Source of the DNA: Streptomyces olivochromogenes
Lineage (GTDB): Bacteria; Actinomycetota; Actinomycetes; Streptomycetales; Streptomycetaceae
DNA length: 64,000 nt
Reading direction: 5' to 3'
NCBI RefSeq assembly: GCF_001514115.1
Contig: NZ_KQ948461.1
Coordinates: forward strand, 186,001 to 250,000
Shown piece after piece: positions 49,358 through 58,042 of the stretch. The notes below the pieces were generated by a model, which searched no databases, had not been told where the DNA came from, and was given only the letters and a program-made list of their open reading frames with translations. Position 1 is the stretch's first letter; each line of letters starts with the position of its first letter. Position numbers and translations under genes: made by a program.

Positions 49358-50359
49358 TCAGATGTTGTAGACGCCGGTCTTGTACCGGGCGAGGTTGGCC
49401 GGGTCGCGGAAGAACTCCACGGTGTGCGCGAGCCCCTGCTCCAGGTCGTGGCCGGGACTCCAGCCGGTCGCCCCGCCGAGCCGGGTCGCGTCCGCGACCA
49501 GCCGCATGACCTCGGAGTTCGCGGGCCGGATGCGCTGTGCGTCCTCACATACGTCGATGGCCGTGTCCATCACCTTGCCGATCAGCGTGACCAGGTCACC
49601 GACGGAGATCTCGCTCCCGGTTCCGGCGTTGAAGGTGCGGCCGACCACCCGCTCGGCGGGCGCGGTGCCCACCGCGAGGAACGCCTGTGCGGTGTCCTTG
49701 ACGTAGGTGAAGTCGCGGGTGGGCCTCAGATCGCCGAGGGTGATGGTGTGCGCGCCGGCCGCCACCTGCCCGATGACGCTCGGGATCACCGCGCGCATCG
49801 ACTGGCGCGGCCCGAAGGTGTTGAACGGGCGCAGGGTCACCACCGGGGTGTCGAAGCTCGCGTGGTAGCTGTCGGCGAGCCGGTCCCCGCCCGCCTTCGA
49901 AGCGGCGTACGGGGACTGGGTGTTGATCGGGTGGTCCTCGGTGATCGGCACGGTCTGCGCCGTGCCGTAGGTCTCGCTCGTGGAGGTGTGCACCAGCCGG
50001 GGTGTGCCGAGGGCGCGCACCGCCTCCAGCACGTTGAGCGTTCCGGTGACATTGGTGTCCACGTAGCTGTGCGGTGCCTGGTACGAGTACGGGATCGCGA
50101 TGAGGGCGGCCAAGTGGTAGGCGCAGTCGGCGCCTTCGAGGAGGCCCCGGACCGAGCCGGGGTCCCGGACGTCGCCGAGGACGATCTCCACCTGGTCGAG
50201 GACGTCGGTGGGCAGGGTCTCCAGCCAGCCGTAGGAGGCGAAGGAGTTGTACTGCGCCATGGCCCTCACGCGGTGTCCGGAGGCGACCAGCGCCTCGGTG
50301 AGGTGTGAGCCGATGAAACCCTCGGCTCCGGTGACGGCGGCGAGCGGTGCGGAGGTCAA
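49358..50359 (-). CDS. LegB-like NAD-dependent sugar 4,6-dehydratase
   Basis: 333 residues, extended SDR. VTGAEGFIGSHLTEALVASG, AMAQYNSFASYGWLETLP, HLAALIAIPYSYQAPHSYVD, TSTSETYGTAQTVPI, catalytic YAASKAGGD and LRPFNTFGPRQSMRAVIPSV closely follow the LegB (NDP-GlcNAc 4,6-dehydratase) subgroup. This would generate a 4-keto-6-deoxy nucleotide sugar. The start is TTG 50359, seen from AAGGACCACGCG upstream and the conserved TSAPLAAVTGAEGF N-terminus. It implies a 6-deoxyamino sugar in the cluster product, or a decorating residue on it (inference). Confidence 0.9.
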   Translation of the reverse strand: MTSAPLAAVTGAEGFIGSHLTEALVASGHRVRAMAQYNSFASYGWLETLPTDVLDQVEIVLGDVRDPGSVRGLLEGADCAYHLAALIAIPYSYQAPHSYVDTNVTGTLNVLEAVRALGTPRLVHTSTSETYGTAQTVPITEDHPINTQSPYAASKAGGDRLADSYHASFDTPVVTLRPFNTFGPRQSMRAVIPSVIGQVAAGAHTITLGDLRPTRDFTYVKDTAQAFLAVGTAPAERVVGRTFNAGTGSEISVGDLVTLIGKVMDTAIDVCEDAQRIRPANSEVMRLVADATRLGGATGWSPGHDLEQGLAHTVEFFRDPANLARYKTGVYNI

Positions 50360-50447
50360 CGCGTGGTCCTTCCGGTCGGTTGCGCGTGTGATGTCCGTGC
50401 GTCGGGCGCGGCCCGGGGGCCGTTGTCGTGCGGTGGTGGTCCGGAGG

Positions 50448-51824
50448 TCAGGCATGCGGCGCGGGCCGCCCGAGCAGCCGTAGCGCGCACGCCGCGAGAC
50501 ACAGCGCGGCGGCGCCGCAGCACAGCGACAGCACCTCCGTGCCCGGTGGGAGATGGAACAGGGTGATCGCCGCGGCCCCGCCCGCGGCAGCGAGGCACAC
50601 CCCGGCGGGCGTCCAGGCCACCCCGAACGCCTGGAGCAGCAGCGCGGTCCACAGGGTCGCCGCGAGCAGCAGCAGCGGGGTCGGCTCGGCATCGGTGAGC
50701 AGGGCCGCGGGCAGCAACGGCAGCAGGTAGGCGAACAGGCAGAGGGCGAGCACGCCGGCCGAACGCAGCAGGAACCCGGCCGGGGTGGCCGTCGCCCGCA
50801 GCGCCGCCACCGACAGGCCCCGGTAGCGGTACAGCAGCCACTCGGCCGGCCCCATGCTCACGGTCAGCACGATCACGGCGTACGGCTCCTGGCGGCCCTC
50901 CAGCAGCACCAGCGCCCCGGCGGCCAGACCGAACAGGCCGTACGGCAGCGACCGCAGCAGCCGGGGTCGGGTGCCGCCCGGGACGGGTACGGCCGCGAGG
51001 GTGCTCCGCAGGGCCCAGCCGGCCGCGGCGACCGTACCGAGCAGCGCCAACAGGGGCAGTCCGGCCCGCAGCGCGGTGCCCGGCTCCCACCACGGCAGCA
51101 CCGCCGCGCCGGCGATCAACGGGGTGAGCGCGGCCAGCAGCAGCCGTTCCCGGCCCAGCACCAGCAGCACGCCGGCCGCCGCGAGGTACGCCGACTGCGC
51201 GGCCGCGACCAGGGCCGCCGGACCGGGTCCGGCGACCAACGCCCCGGCGGCCGTGGCCACCACGGCGCCCAGGGGCGCGCCCTTGAGGAGCGTGCGGCCG
51301 GCCTCCCGCCGCCCCGTGGTCATCCGCAGATAGGCCCGGTGCCCCAGCGCCTGGCCCCAGGCCCAGGAGACCAGCCCGGCCACGATGAGGACATGGGTGT
51401 GCCGATCGGCCTGCCACAGTCGCCCCGTGAGCAGGTAGGCCAGTCCCGGCAGCGCGAACAGCGCCCCGCGTAACGCGCACCGCACATGGTCAGGGCGCCA
51501 TGGGTCGGCCGGCTTCGCGGGCTCGGGGAAGGTGCGCGGCACCCGTTCGAACAGGGTGGCGGCGAGCGAGAAGAGATGGGGGTGCCCGTAGCGCTCCTGG
51601 ATGACCTCGGCGGTCAGTCCCTCCGACTCCAGCAGCGCCGCCACCTCGTACGGATGGACGGCGGGCCCGATGCGGTCGGCCAGCTCCGCGGCGAGCCGGT
51701 CGACCGCGTCCCGGTCCGGGCCGTGGTCCGGCAGGCGCAGGGCGAGCGTGCGGTCGTCGGCGAGCCGGAGGGCCAGCGTGTCCTGCTGCGGCCCGCCGGG
51801 TTGGAGCTCCATCGGCCCGCTCAT
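50448..51824 (-). CDS. Polytopic membrane protein of the polysaccharide cluster
   Basis: 458 residues. About 110 N-terminal residues are soluble (HPYEVAALLESEGLTAEVIQ, RYGHPHLFSLAATLFERVPR), then roughly ten to twelve membrane helices (ALRGALFALPGLAYLLTG; LGLPLLALLGT-like; GFLLRSAGVLALCLFAYLLP; LLLLAATLWTALLLQAF). No database family is recognised by eye. Its position after a PelF-type glycosyltransferase and its length, near that of PelG (456), make it the obvious candidate for the transmembrane export or polymer-translocation component. ATG 51824 overlaps the pelF-like stop (ATGA). Confidence 0.8.
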   Translation of the reverse strand: MSGPMELQPGGPQQDTLALRLADDRTLALRLPDHGPDRDAVDRLAAELADRIGPAVHPYEVAALLESEGLTAEVIQERYGHPHLFSLAATLFERVPRTFPEPAKPADPWRPDHVRCALRGALFALPGLAYLLTGRLWQADRHTHVLIVAGLVSWAWGQALGHRAYLRMTTGRREAGRTLLKGAPLGAVVATAAGALVAGPGPAALVAAAQSAYLAAAGVLLVLGRERLLLAALTPLIAGAAVLPWWEPGTALRAGLPLLALLGTVAAAGWALRSTLAAVPVPGGTRPRLLRSLPYGLFGLAAGALVLLEGRQEPYAVIVLTVSMGPAEWLLYRYRGLSVAALRATATPAGFLLRSAGVLALCLFAYLLPLLPAALLTDAEPTPLLLLAATLWTALLLQAFGVAWTPAGVCLAAAGGAAAITLFHLPPGTEVLSLCCGAAALCLAACALRLLGRPAPHA

Positions 51825-53359
51825 CCGGCCAGGCTCCCCGACTGCGCGCCCGCCGCAGCGAGTTCCGCGTCGGCCGTGGCACGGTCGGCCGTCCACGGCT
51901 CGCGTGGTGTGATCCGGCCGAGCGCCGACAGCTCCAGGTAGATCGAGCGGAAGGTGTCGACGGTCTGGCGCAGGGTGAACTGCTCGATCACCCGCAGCCG
52001 CGCCGCCTCGCCCATCGCACGGCGGCGGTCGGGATCACCCAGCAGCTCCAGCGCCGCCGCGGCCATCGCGGCGGGATCGCGCGGCGGTACGACGAGACCC
52101 GTGTCGCCGACGGCCTCCCGTACCCCGCCCACGTCCGTGGAGACGGTCGCCCGTCCGCAGGACATGGCCTCGATCAGGGTGAAGGGGAAGCCCTCGCTGA
52201 TGCTGGAGAGCATCACGACGTTGCCTGCGGCGTAGGCGTCCTTGATGTCGTCGACGCGACCCTCGAACGTGACCGCGTCCGCGTGGCCGAGTTCGGCGGC
52301 CAGCGCCTCGCACCGCTCCCGGTATGCCTCGCCGCCCCGCGGTGTGCCGCCGAACAACCGCAGCCGCAGCGTGGGGAGTTGGGCCTGGGCGAGGGCGAAG
52401 GCGCGGATGAGGGTCTCCAGGTCCTTGATCGGGTCGACGCGGCCGGCCCAGCTGAGGGTGGGCTCGGTCGGCTCGGGGCCGGCCGGCGGGAACGCGGCGG
52501 GGTCCACGCCGTTGTAGACGGTGCGGATCGACGCGGGGTCGGCGCCGCCCTGTTCCTCCCACAGCCGGTTGTAGCGGTTGCCCGGCGTGATCAGGGCGGC
52601 CCGCCGGTAGGTCTCCTCGGCCAGCAGCCGGAAGAAGCCCAGCACGACGGCCTTCACCGGCCAGCGGTAGGGGGCGGTGCGGTAGCCGAGATAGCGCTCG
52701 CGCAGATAGACGCCGTGTTCGGTCAGCAGCAGGGGTACGCCGTGCCGCTCCAGCGCGGCCAGGCCCGGCAGTGCGGCGACACCGCCGCTGACCGCGTGGG
52801 CCACTCCGTCCTCCGGCAGCGGTGCGGCCAGCGGTCGCAGCGCGTGTTCCAGCAGGGCGGTGGCGGTGAGCGCGTCGTGCAGGGTCGGCCGTGCCTCGCG
52901 CACGGCCAGTCCGGGCCGGTTCCAGACAGCGGTCAGGATGCCGATCGCCCGGTCCCCGCGCAGGAAGGGACTCAGCATGCCGTCCGCCGCGGCCCGCGCC
53001 ATCTCGTACAGGGCGCTGCCGAACCTGTCCTCCGCGCAGGGATCGAGCAGGGCGGTGAGGAACTGCTCGTACGCGGTGGCGAGTTGATTGCGCCGACGCC
53101 CGCGGGGTGGCCGGCCTTCGGGTGCGGGCCCCCACATGGGGACCGCGACGACGCGCGAGACGTGCGGGGGGATGTCCCACACGATCGGTTCGCGTCCCGT
53201 ACCGGTCACGGCGACGACGTCGAAGTCCATGTCGGGCATGCCGCCGACGAGCTGGTCGCACCAGACGCTGACGCCGCCGTGACTGTGCGGATAGGTACCT
53301 TCGGTGAGCAGTGTGACGCGCGTTGATTTGGGGCGTCGCGCGCCGTGGGGAACGTGCAT
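51821..53359 (-). CDS. pelF: PelF-type GT4 glycosyltransferase
   Basis: 512 residues. The N-terminal DUF3492-type segment has the PelF signature VTLLTEGTYPHSHGGVSVWC followed by DQLVGGMPDMDFDVVAVTG. The C-terminal GT-B half has LSWAGRVDPIKDLETLIRAF, VTFEGRVDDIKDAYAAGNVV and the donor-binding EGFPFTLIEAMSCGRATV with the E-x7-E pattern. PelF is the cytoplasmic polymerase of Pel, using UDP-GalNAc/GlcNAc; its length (about 507) matches. GGAGcacatcg supports ATG 53359. It overlaps the membrane-protein gene by four bases. Strong evidence that the cluster polymerises a Pel-like polysaccharide, although the sugar is not fixed. Confidence 0.92.
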   Translation of the reverse strand: MHVPHGARRPKSTRVTLLTEGTYPHSHGGVSVWCDQLVGGMPDMDFDVVAVTGTGREPIVWDIPPHVSRVVAVPMWGPAPEGRPPRGRRRNQLATAYEQFLTALLDPCAEDRFGSALYEMARAAADGMLSPFLRGDRAIGILTAVWNRPGLAVREARPTLHDALTATALLEHALRPLAAPLPEDGVAHAVSGGVAALPGLAALERHGVPLLLTEHGVYLRERYLGYRTAPYRWPVKAVVLGFFRLLAEETYRRAALITPGNRYNRLWEEQGGADPASIRTVYNGVDPAAFPPAGPEPTEPTLSWAGRVDPIKDLETLIRAFALAQAQLPTLRLRLFGGTPRGGEAYRERCEALAAELGHADAVTFEGRVDDIKDAYAAGNVVMLSSISEGFPFTLIEAMSCGRATVSTDVGGVREAVGDTGLVVPPRDPAAMAAAALELLGDPDRRRAMGEAARLRVIEQFTLRQTVDTFRSIYLELSALGRITPREPWTADRATADAELAAAGAQSGSLAG

Positions 53360-53445
53360 CGATGTGCTCCACGGCCGAGTTGTGGGGTGGTCGTGCTGGT
53401 CCCGGCCACCGGTGGTGCGGCCCGGACCGGCTGTCGGTGCGCCGT

Positions 53446-55590
53446 TCAGTTGTCCGGGGTGTAGGGCACTTGCCGGGTCGCACCGGCCGGTACCCGGGTG
53501 CGCGGAGCGGTCCGGGTCGCCGCCGCCTTCCGCGACACGTCGACGGTCGCGCACAGCGACGGGGTGGTCGACGGCAGGGCGAACGCGAGCGGTGCGCCCG
53601 TCGACGCGGTCCAACCGGACACCTCACCGGCGTACGCGGAACCGAAGCCGGTGCTGCCGTCGGTGGTGCCCGTGGGCATGGTGGCCGTCACCGCGACGCC
53701 GCCGGGAGCCTGGACGGTCACCGTGTCGCCGATGCGGTAGGCGGTGACCTGACCGGCGGAGACCGCGGTCTTCCAGGCGGCGCGCCGCTGCAACTCGGTG
53801 CCGATGTCCTTCATCCGCAGGTTCACCACCGGGGTGTTGTCCGCGAACAGGGCGTCGTACCCGTCCAGCACACCGTCGAGGACCGGGTACGCGATGCGGT
53901 CCTCGGCCAGGTTCGACTGGTGGATGAAATGCGGCTTGGGGTCGTTGGAGAGAACGTGTCCGAGGTCGATCCTCGTCTCCAGCGGCACGATGTAGTCGGC
54001 GTAGCCCGTGCTGGTGTCCAGCGGCGCCGGCAGGCAGGTGGAGGTGTCGGGGTGGTCCTCGCAGATGCCGCTGCCGCCCTGGGCGCGGCTGGTGTAGATC
54101 CAGTTGTACTCGTCGACCTGCTCGGCCGCGCGGCCCGCGTTGTAGAAGACGTTCATCGGGTAGCGGGGGACGGTCGTGGCGGGACCGACCTGACGCTGGT
54201 CGGGCTCGCGGGAGTTGTCCGAGCCGAGCCAGGCCACGCCGTTGTCGGTGAGCGCGGGCGCCAGGTTGGGATTGTCGTCGGGCTGCTGCGGCAGCACCTT
54301 GAGCCCCGAGTGCTCTCCGGTGATCAACTCGCTGGTGTCCAGGGGCAGTCCGGCCGCCTGCCCCCAGGCGCGGTTGGTGGCGATCTCGTCGGAGATGGCG
54401 TTGCGGCTGACCCACTTGGTGCTGCCGTCGGCGTTGGTGGCGCACTTCCAGGGCACCACGGTGGTGTCCTGCTCGCAGCCGAGGAAGGCGTGCGTGTAGG
54501 TGTGGTTGATCCAGCGGAACTTGTCGCGGTCGGCGATCAGTTTGTCGGCCAGCAGGTCGACCCCGTTGTTGTCCGTACGCTGGTCCACGCTGCCGGCGCC
54601 GTTGAAGGCCAGGTCGAGGGTGAAGTTCCGGCTGCTCTCCCAGGCGGCGGCCTGGTCGACGTCCGCCGGGGTCATGCGGATCGGGTTGGTCACGCCCTCG
54701 CCCTGAGGGCAGTCGATGTCGCCGGGCGTGCAGTTGAGCTGGGTGTCCCAGCGGTCGTCGGCGGCGAAGACGTCGTCGACGTGCACGGCGAAGTAGTTGC
54801 GCGAGGCGCCGAGGTGCACGCCCCCGGTCATCCACTCCACGATGCCGCGGGCCAGCAGCCGGAACTGCTGCTGGTACTGGTTGTAGACGAACGTGACGAC
54901 GAGCTCGCGCCGCCCGTCGTGCCGGTACTCGCCCACCAGGGAACCCCGCGTCGACTGCCCCGGTATCGGCGCGTCGACGTACGGGGTGAAGTCGGCCCCG
55001 GCGGCGGGCGTCGACAGATAGGCGTAACTCTCGCCCACCGTGGGGGAGTTGTCCTCGAACGGCACGGTGCCGTCCAGATAGCCGAAGGGCCCCGCCTTGC
55101 CGGCCGCCGTGACCTGGGCCCGCACGCCGTCGACGCTGCCTGAGTAGCCGCCGCTGACGGGGTACTGGAGCCCGGCCTCCGGACGCGCGTAGGTGTACGC
55201 GTCCACCTGGGGGATCGCGTACGTCTGCTCGTACGCGGCCAGCGCCGCCATCTCGGCGGAGCCCGCCGGGAACGGGTTGTCGTTGGGCAGGACGACGGCC
55301 TGGAACTTGGCGCGCGGACGACCGTCCACCGTGTCCGCCAGGAAGCCGGCGTCGATCACGGACCTTCCGGACTGCTGGAGGTCGACCTCGGTGTAGGGCG
55401 TGCCCGCGGCGTCCAGTTCGGCGGCGATGGCATCGGTCGAGGGGCCGCCGTCGCTCACGACCAGTACCCGCAGATCGATCCGGGGTGCGGTGTCCTCGGC
55501 GTGGGCCGTGCCGGCCGGCAGGCCGAGCGAGGCGATAAGCGCGCCCACTATGAGCACGGTTCTGCGTATGGTCCGCCTGGTCCGCTGCAT
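53446..55590 (-). CDS. Secreted Agd3/PelA-like polysaccharide deacetylase
   Basis: 714 residues. Signal peptide: basic RTRRTIRRT, hydrophobic VLIVGALIASLGLPAG, cleavage at AHA-E. N-terminal domain (about 35-260) has a flavodoxin/carbohydrate-binding feel (RVLVVSDGGPSTDAIAAELD, PNDNPFPAGSAEMAALAAYE). A central TIM-barrel deacetylase follows, with NYFAVHVDDVFAADD (metal/catalytic Asp pair) and FRWINHTYTHAFLGCEQ (HxxxH). A beta-rich C-terminus ends it. The order matches fungal Agd3 (CBM87 plus CE18), which deacetylates galactosaminogalactan, and the deacetylase half of PelA. First gene of the cluster; GGGGAGGGGACTTC lies upstream of ATG 55590. Extracellular or surface-attached action is expected. 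Confidence 0.8.
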   Translation of the reverse strand: MQRTRRTIRRTVLIVGALIASLGLPAGTAHAEDTAPRIDLRVLVVSDGGPSTDAIAAELDAAGTPYTEVDLQQSGRSVIDAGFLADTVDGRPRAKFQAVVLPNDNPFPAGSAEMAALAAYEQTYAIPQVDAYTYARPEAGLQYPVSGGYSGSVDGVRAQVTAAGKAGPFGYLDGTVPFEDNSPTVGESYAYLSTPAAGADFTPYVDAPIPGQSTRGSLVGEYRHDGRRELVVTFVYNQYQQQFRLLARGIVEWMTGGVHLGASRNYFAVHVDDVFAADDRWDTQLNCTPGDIDCPQGEGVTNPIRMTPADVDQAAAWESSRNFTLDLAFNGAGSVDQRTDNNGVDLLADKLIADRDKFRWINHTYTHAFLGCEQDTTVVPWKCATNADGSTKWVSRNAISDEIATNRAWGQAAGLPLDTSELITGEHSGLKVLPQQPDDNPNLAPALTDNGVAWLGSDNSREPDQRQVGPATTVPRYPMNVFYNAGRAAEQVDEYNWIYTSRAQGGSGICEDHPDTSTCLPAPLDTSTGYADYIVPLETRIDLGHVLSNDPKPHFIHQSNLAEDRIAYPVLDGVLDGYDALFADNTPVVNLRMKDIGTELQRRAAWKTAVSAGQVTAYRIGDTVTVQAPGGVAVTATMPTGTTDGSTGFGSAYAGEVSGWTASTGAPLAFALPSTTPSLCATVDVSRKAAATRTAPRTRVPAGATRQVPYTPDN

Positions 55591-56090
55591 GCGGCGAAGT
55601 CCCCTCCCCGGGCAGGGGTGGGTACAGCTCCTTCGGAGCGGACGCACCCCCTTGCGCGACGCCGTCGCCCCCCTCAGGTGCCGGTCGCCGACGCATCCGT
55701 CGCGTCACATAGTGGTGTCTGTGTGTAGCTTTCGTGGTCATGTTGCGAAACGTGACGGAAAAGCGCAGGCGTCTAATCGGTCATCAAGGTGTCCGGAACG
55801 CCGGTCCGTCGGTCGCCGCGGACTGTGGGGCGAGACTGCCCCATGGGCCCCGCGGACTGGTCGTGACCTGAGCCGGAGCGAATGCGGAGCGAGGGAGTCC
55901 GCCGCGTTGGGGCATGACCGGTCCAGGCAATGTGAACATCGTGTGTCCGGGCCGGAATTGATTCATCCGGACCCCGGAACGCCGGTGGCGGCCGACCCGC
56001 GCTCAGCGCGAACCGTCCGCCACCGGGGGCCTGTCGACCCCGTGGATGCCCCGTACCGGGGCCCGATCCGACGTGGTCACCGGCCTGCCG
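55591..56090. promoter_or_regulatory. 500-bp region upstream of the polysaccharide cluster
   Basis: No gene seen. The region 55700-55790 is relatively AT-rich on the side facing the deacetylase gene; on the minus strand CACTATGTGA resembles a -10 box and TTTCGCAAC lies upstream. An imperfect GTTTCG...CGAAAG pair is also present. Likely the promoter of the seven-gene cluster, placing the deacetylase first. Confidence 0.45.
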
Positions 56091-56618
56091 TCAGGAGCAG
56101 AGCACGCGGGTCTCGGGCGTGTAGACCGGACCGCCGTTGGAGTTGGCGCTGTCGCTGAACTCGGCGTAGAAGTACGAGTAGAAGCCGATGTTGCCGTTGC
56201 AGCCGGAGTCGGCGGCGATCTGCAGTGTCAGTGTGACGGTCCGGCTCTGACCGGGCGGGATGGTCGCGCCGTAGTTGGCGCCGAGGTTGGCGGGCCCGGT
56301 ACCGGAACAGGGGGTGCTGCCGGCCGCCGTGGCCAGGCTGCAACCGCTGAAGCTGTACTTCAGGTCGGGGCGCTGTGTGGTCAGCCACGTGGGGTCGATC
56401 GTCTGGTAGATGAACCAGACGTCGTAGGTCCTGTTGTTGGTGATCGTCATCGACAGGTTCACCGTGCCGCCCGGGTGGGTGGTGGCGCTGTCGGTCGTGA
56501 ACGTCAGGTCGGCCGGAGCCGGGTCGGCCGCGCTCGCGCTGGGGGCCAGACCGAACACGGCGAGGACAAGGGCGAAGACGGCGGCGAGACCGAGGCGTCT
56601 CATCAGAGTGGATCGCAT
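56091..56618 (-). CDS. Secreted hypothetical protein
   Basis: 175 residues. Signal peptide: RSTLMRRLGLAAVFALVLAV then FGLAPSASA-A. The mature part is beta-rich with DLTFTTDSATTHPGGTVNLS, NNRTYDVWFIYQTIDPTWL and SRTVTLTLQIAADSGCNGN, suggesting an Ig-like or DUF11-like sandwich. Four Cys (in SGCSL, TPCSG, SGCNG and VLCS) could form two disulfides. Not recognised to a family. No strong Shine-Dalgarno is visible. It is on the strand of the polysaccharide cluster, 500 bp upstream, but probably separate. Confidence 0.75.
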   Translation of the reverse strand: MRSTLMRRLGLAAVFALVLAVFGLAPSASAADPAPADLTFTTDSATTHPGGTVNLSMTITNNRTYDVWFIYQTIDPTWLTTQRPDLKYSFSGCSLATAAGSTPCSGTGPANLGANYGATIPPGQSRTVTLTLQIAADSGCNGNIGFYSYFYAEFSDSANSNGGPVYTPETRVLCS

Positions 56619-57120
56619 GGCCCGGGAGGCTAGGCAAACCGCGAGCGCACCGTCTGCCCCAACCGGCCCGCCGGAAGGGGCGGTCGGCCGGAAGTGTACG
56701 TCTCGTGAAGGTGATGTGACCGGCCCATCACACCGCGCGATCACCCGCATCCGCCCATGACACCGAAGGTGTGGCCGGCCGGTCCGGGCGACCTTTCGCC
56801 ACCGTGCGGTTTCACAGGGTGACGGAGCGCTATTGGCCAGTACCGTCCGGGCCGGGGAGCGCGGAACCGTTCCTCCCGCTCGTGAGGCGGAGACGTTCTC
56901 GGCCAACCCGTGAATTTCCGGCCCGGGGGCTGACCACGTCGAGCGTACGGCGGCCATGGCGCAGCAGAGCGTCACCGGCCGGCGTGGGAGAGATGTCTGC
57001 CCAAGCGGCGGACTCCGCGCTGGCGCGGGAGCATGGGGGTGACGTGTGCTCCTCGGTCGGTGCCCGTGGGAGAAAGCGGGAGAGGAGCGGGAGGAGCGGG
57101 AGAGGAGGAGGGGCGAGCCG
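56619..57120. other. Gene-free region, 502 bp
   Basis: Divergent region between the secreted protein and the DMT transporter. No convincing gene. It ends with a purine-rich tract (GGGAGAGGAGCGGGAGGAGC) that leads into the transporter Shine-Dalgarno. Confidence 0.6.
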
Positions 57121-58014
57121 GTGGCGTTGGTGTTCTCCGTCGTCTTCGCGGTGCTGGCCGCGGTCAGCAACGCGACCGCCACTGTCCTCCAGCGCCGCGC
57201 GGCACAGGACGTGCCGCTGTCCAAGGGCCTGCACGCCAGGCTGCTCATCGAGCTGCTGCACCGGCCGGTGTGGCTGGGCGGGATGGCCGCGGTCATGGCG
57301 GCGGCGTGCTTCCAGGCGCTGGCGCTGGTCAACGGAGCGCTGTCCGTCGTACAGCCGATCTTCGTCCTGGAACTGCCGTTCGCGCTGCTCATCGGCGGTC
57401 TGGTGCTACGGCGTCGGGTGACCCGGCGCGGGTGGATCGCCGTGGTGTGCATCGCCGTCGGGCTGGGTACCGGGCTGGCCGCGGCCGCCCCCTCGGTCGG
57501 GATCGACCGGCCCACCACCGGCGGGTGGATGCTGGCCATCGTGTGCTGCGTCGGCGTCATCGTGGCTGCCGTCGGTGTCGCGCTGCGGCGCCCCGCAGGA
57601 CGCGCACGCGCGGCCTGCTTCGGCGCCGCGGCGGCCATCGGCTACGCACTCACCGCGGCCCTGATCAAGGACGCCACGCACGCCTGGGAGACGGGCGGCG
57701 TCACCGGGTTCTTCCTGGCCTGGCAGACCTACGCCTTCGCCGCCACCGGAGTGTGCGCGCTGTTCCTCCTGCAGAACGCCGTGCAGTCCGGCCCCCTCGT
57801 CGCTTCCCAGCCCGCGCTGACCCTCGGTGACGCCCTGGTCAGCCTCGTCCTGGGCGTCACCTTGTACGCGGAGCGGGTACGCACCGGCTGGTGGCTGATC
57901 CCCGAGACCGTCGGGGCCGCCCTGATCCTGTACGGAGCGATCCAGCTGGCCCGGATCCCGCTCACCCAGGTGCTCATCACGCAGCCGGCCGCGCCGGACC
58001 GCACCAGGGCATGA
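57121..58014 (+). CDS. DMT-superfamily transporter
   Basis: 297 residues with nine to ten hydrophobic segments: ALVFSVVFAVLAAVSNATAT, GGMAAVMAAACFQALALV, IFVLELPFALLIGGLVLRR, LAIVCCVGVIVAAVGVAL and so on. Related to the DMT/EamA family (NIPA-like branch with VLQRRAAQD after TM1). GTG 57121 follows AGGAGGGGCGAGCCG, giving the natural N-terminus; upstream in-frame codons encode only a purine-rich tract. Substrate unknown. Confidence 0.88.
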   Translation: MALVFSVVFAVLAAVSNATATVLQRRAAQDVPLSKGLHARLLIELLHRPVWLGGMAAVMAAACFQALALVNGALSVVQPIFVLELPFALLIGGLVLRRRVTRRGWIAVVCIAVGLGTGLAAAAPSVGIDRPTTGGWMLAIVCCVGVIVAAVGVALRRPAGRARAACFGAAAAIGYALTAALIKDATHAWETGGVTGFFLAWQTYAFAATGVCALFLLQNAVQSGPLVASQPALTLGDALVSLVLGVTLYAERVRTGWWLIPETVGAALILYGAIQLARIPLTQVLITQPAAPDRTRA

Positions 58015-58042
58015 ACCGGGGGAATCGACGGCCCGGCGGGGT

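Noticed and set aside
53323..55143. A 606-codon plus-strand frame opposite the deacetylase gene
   Set aside because: It is the antisense image of a gene with a signal peptide and clear motifs, and has no protein features of its own.
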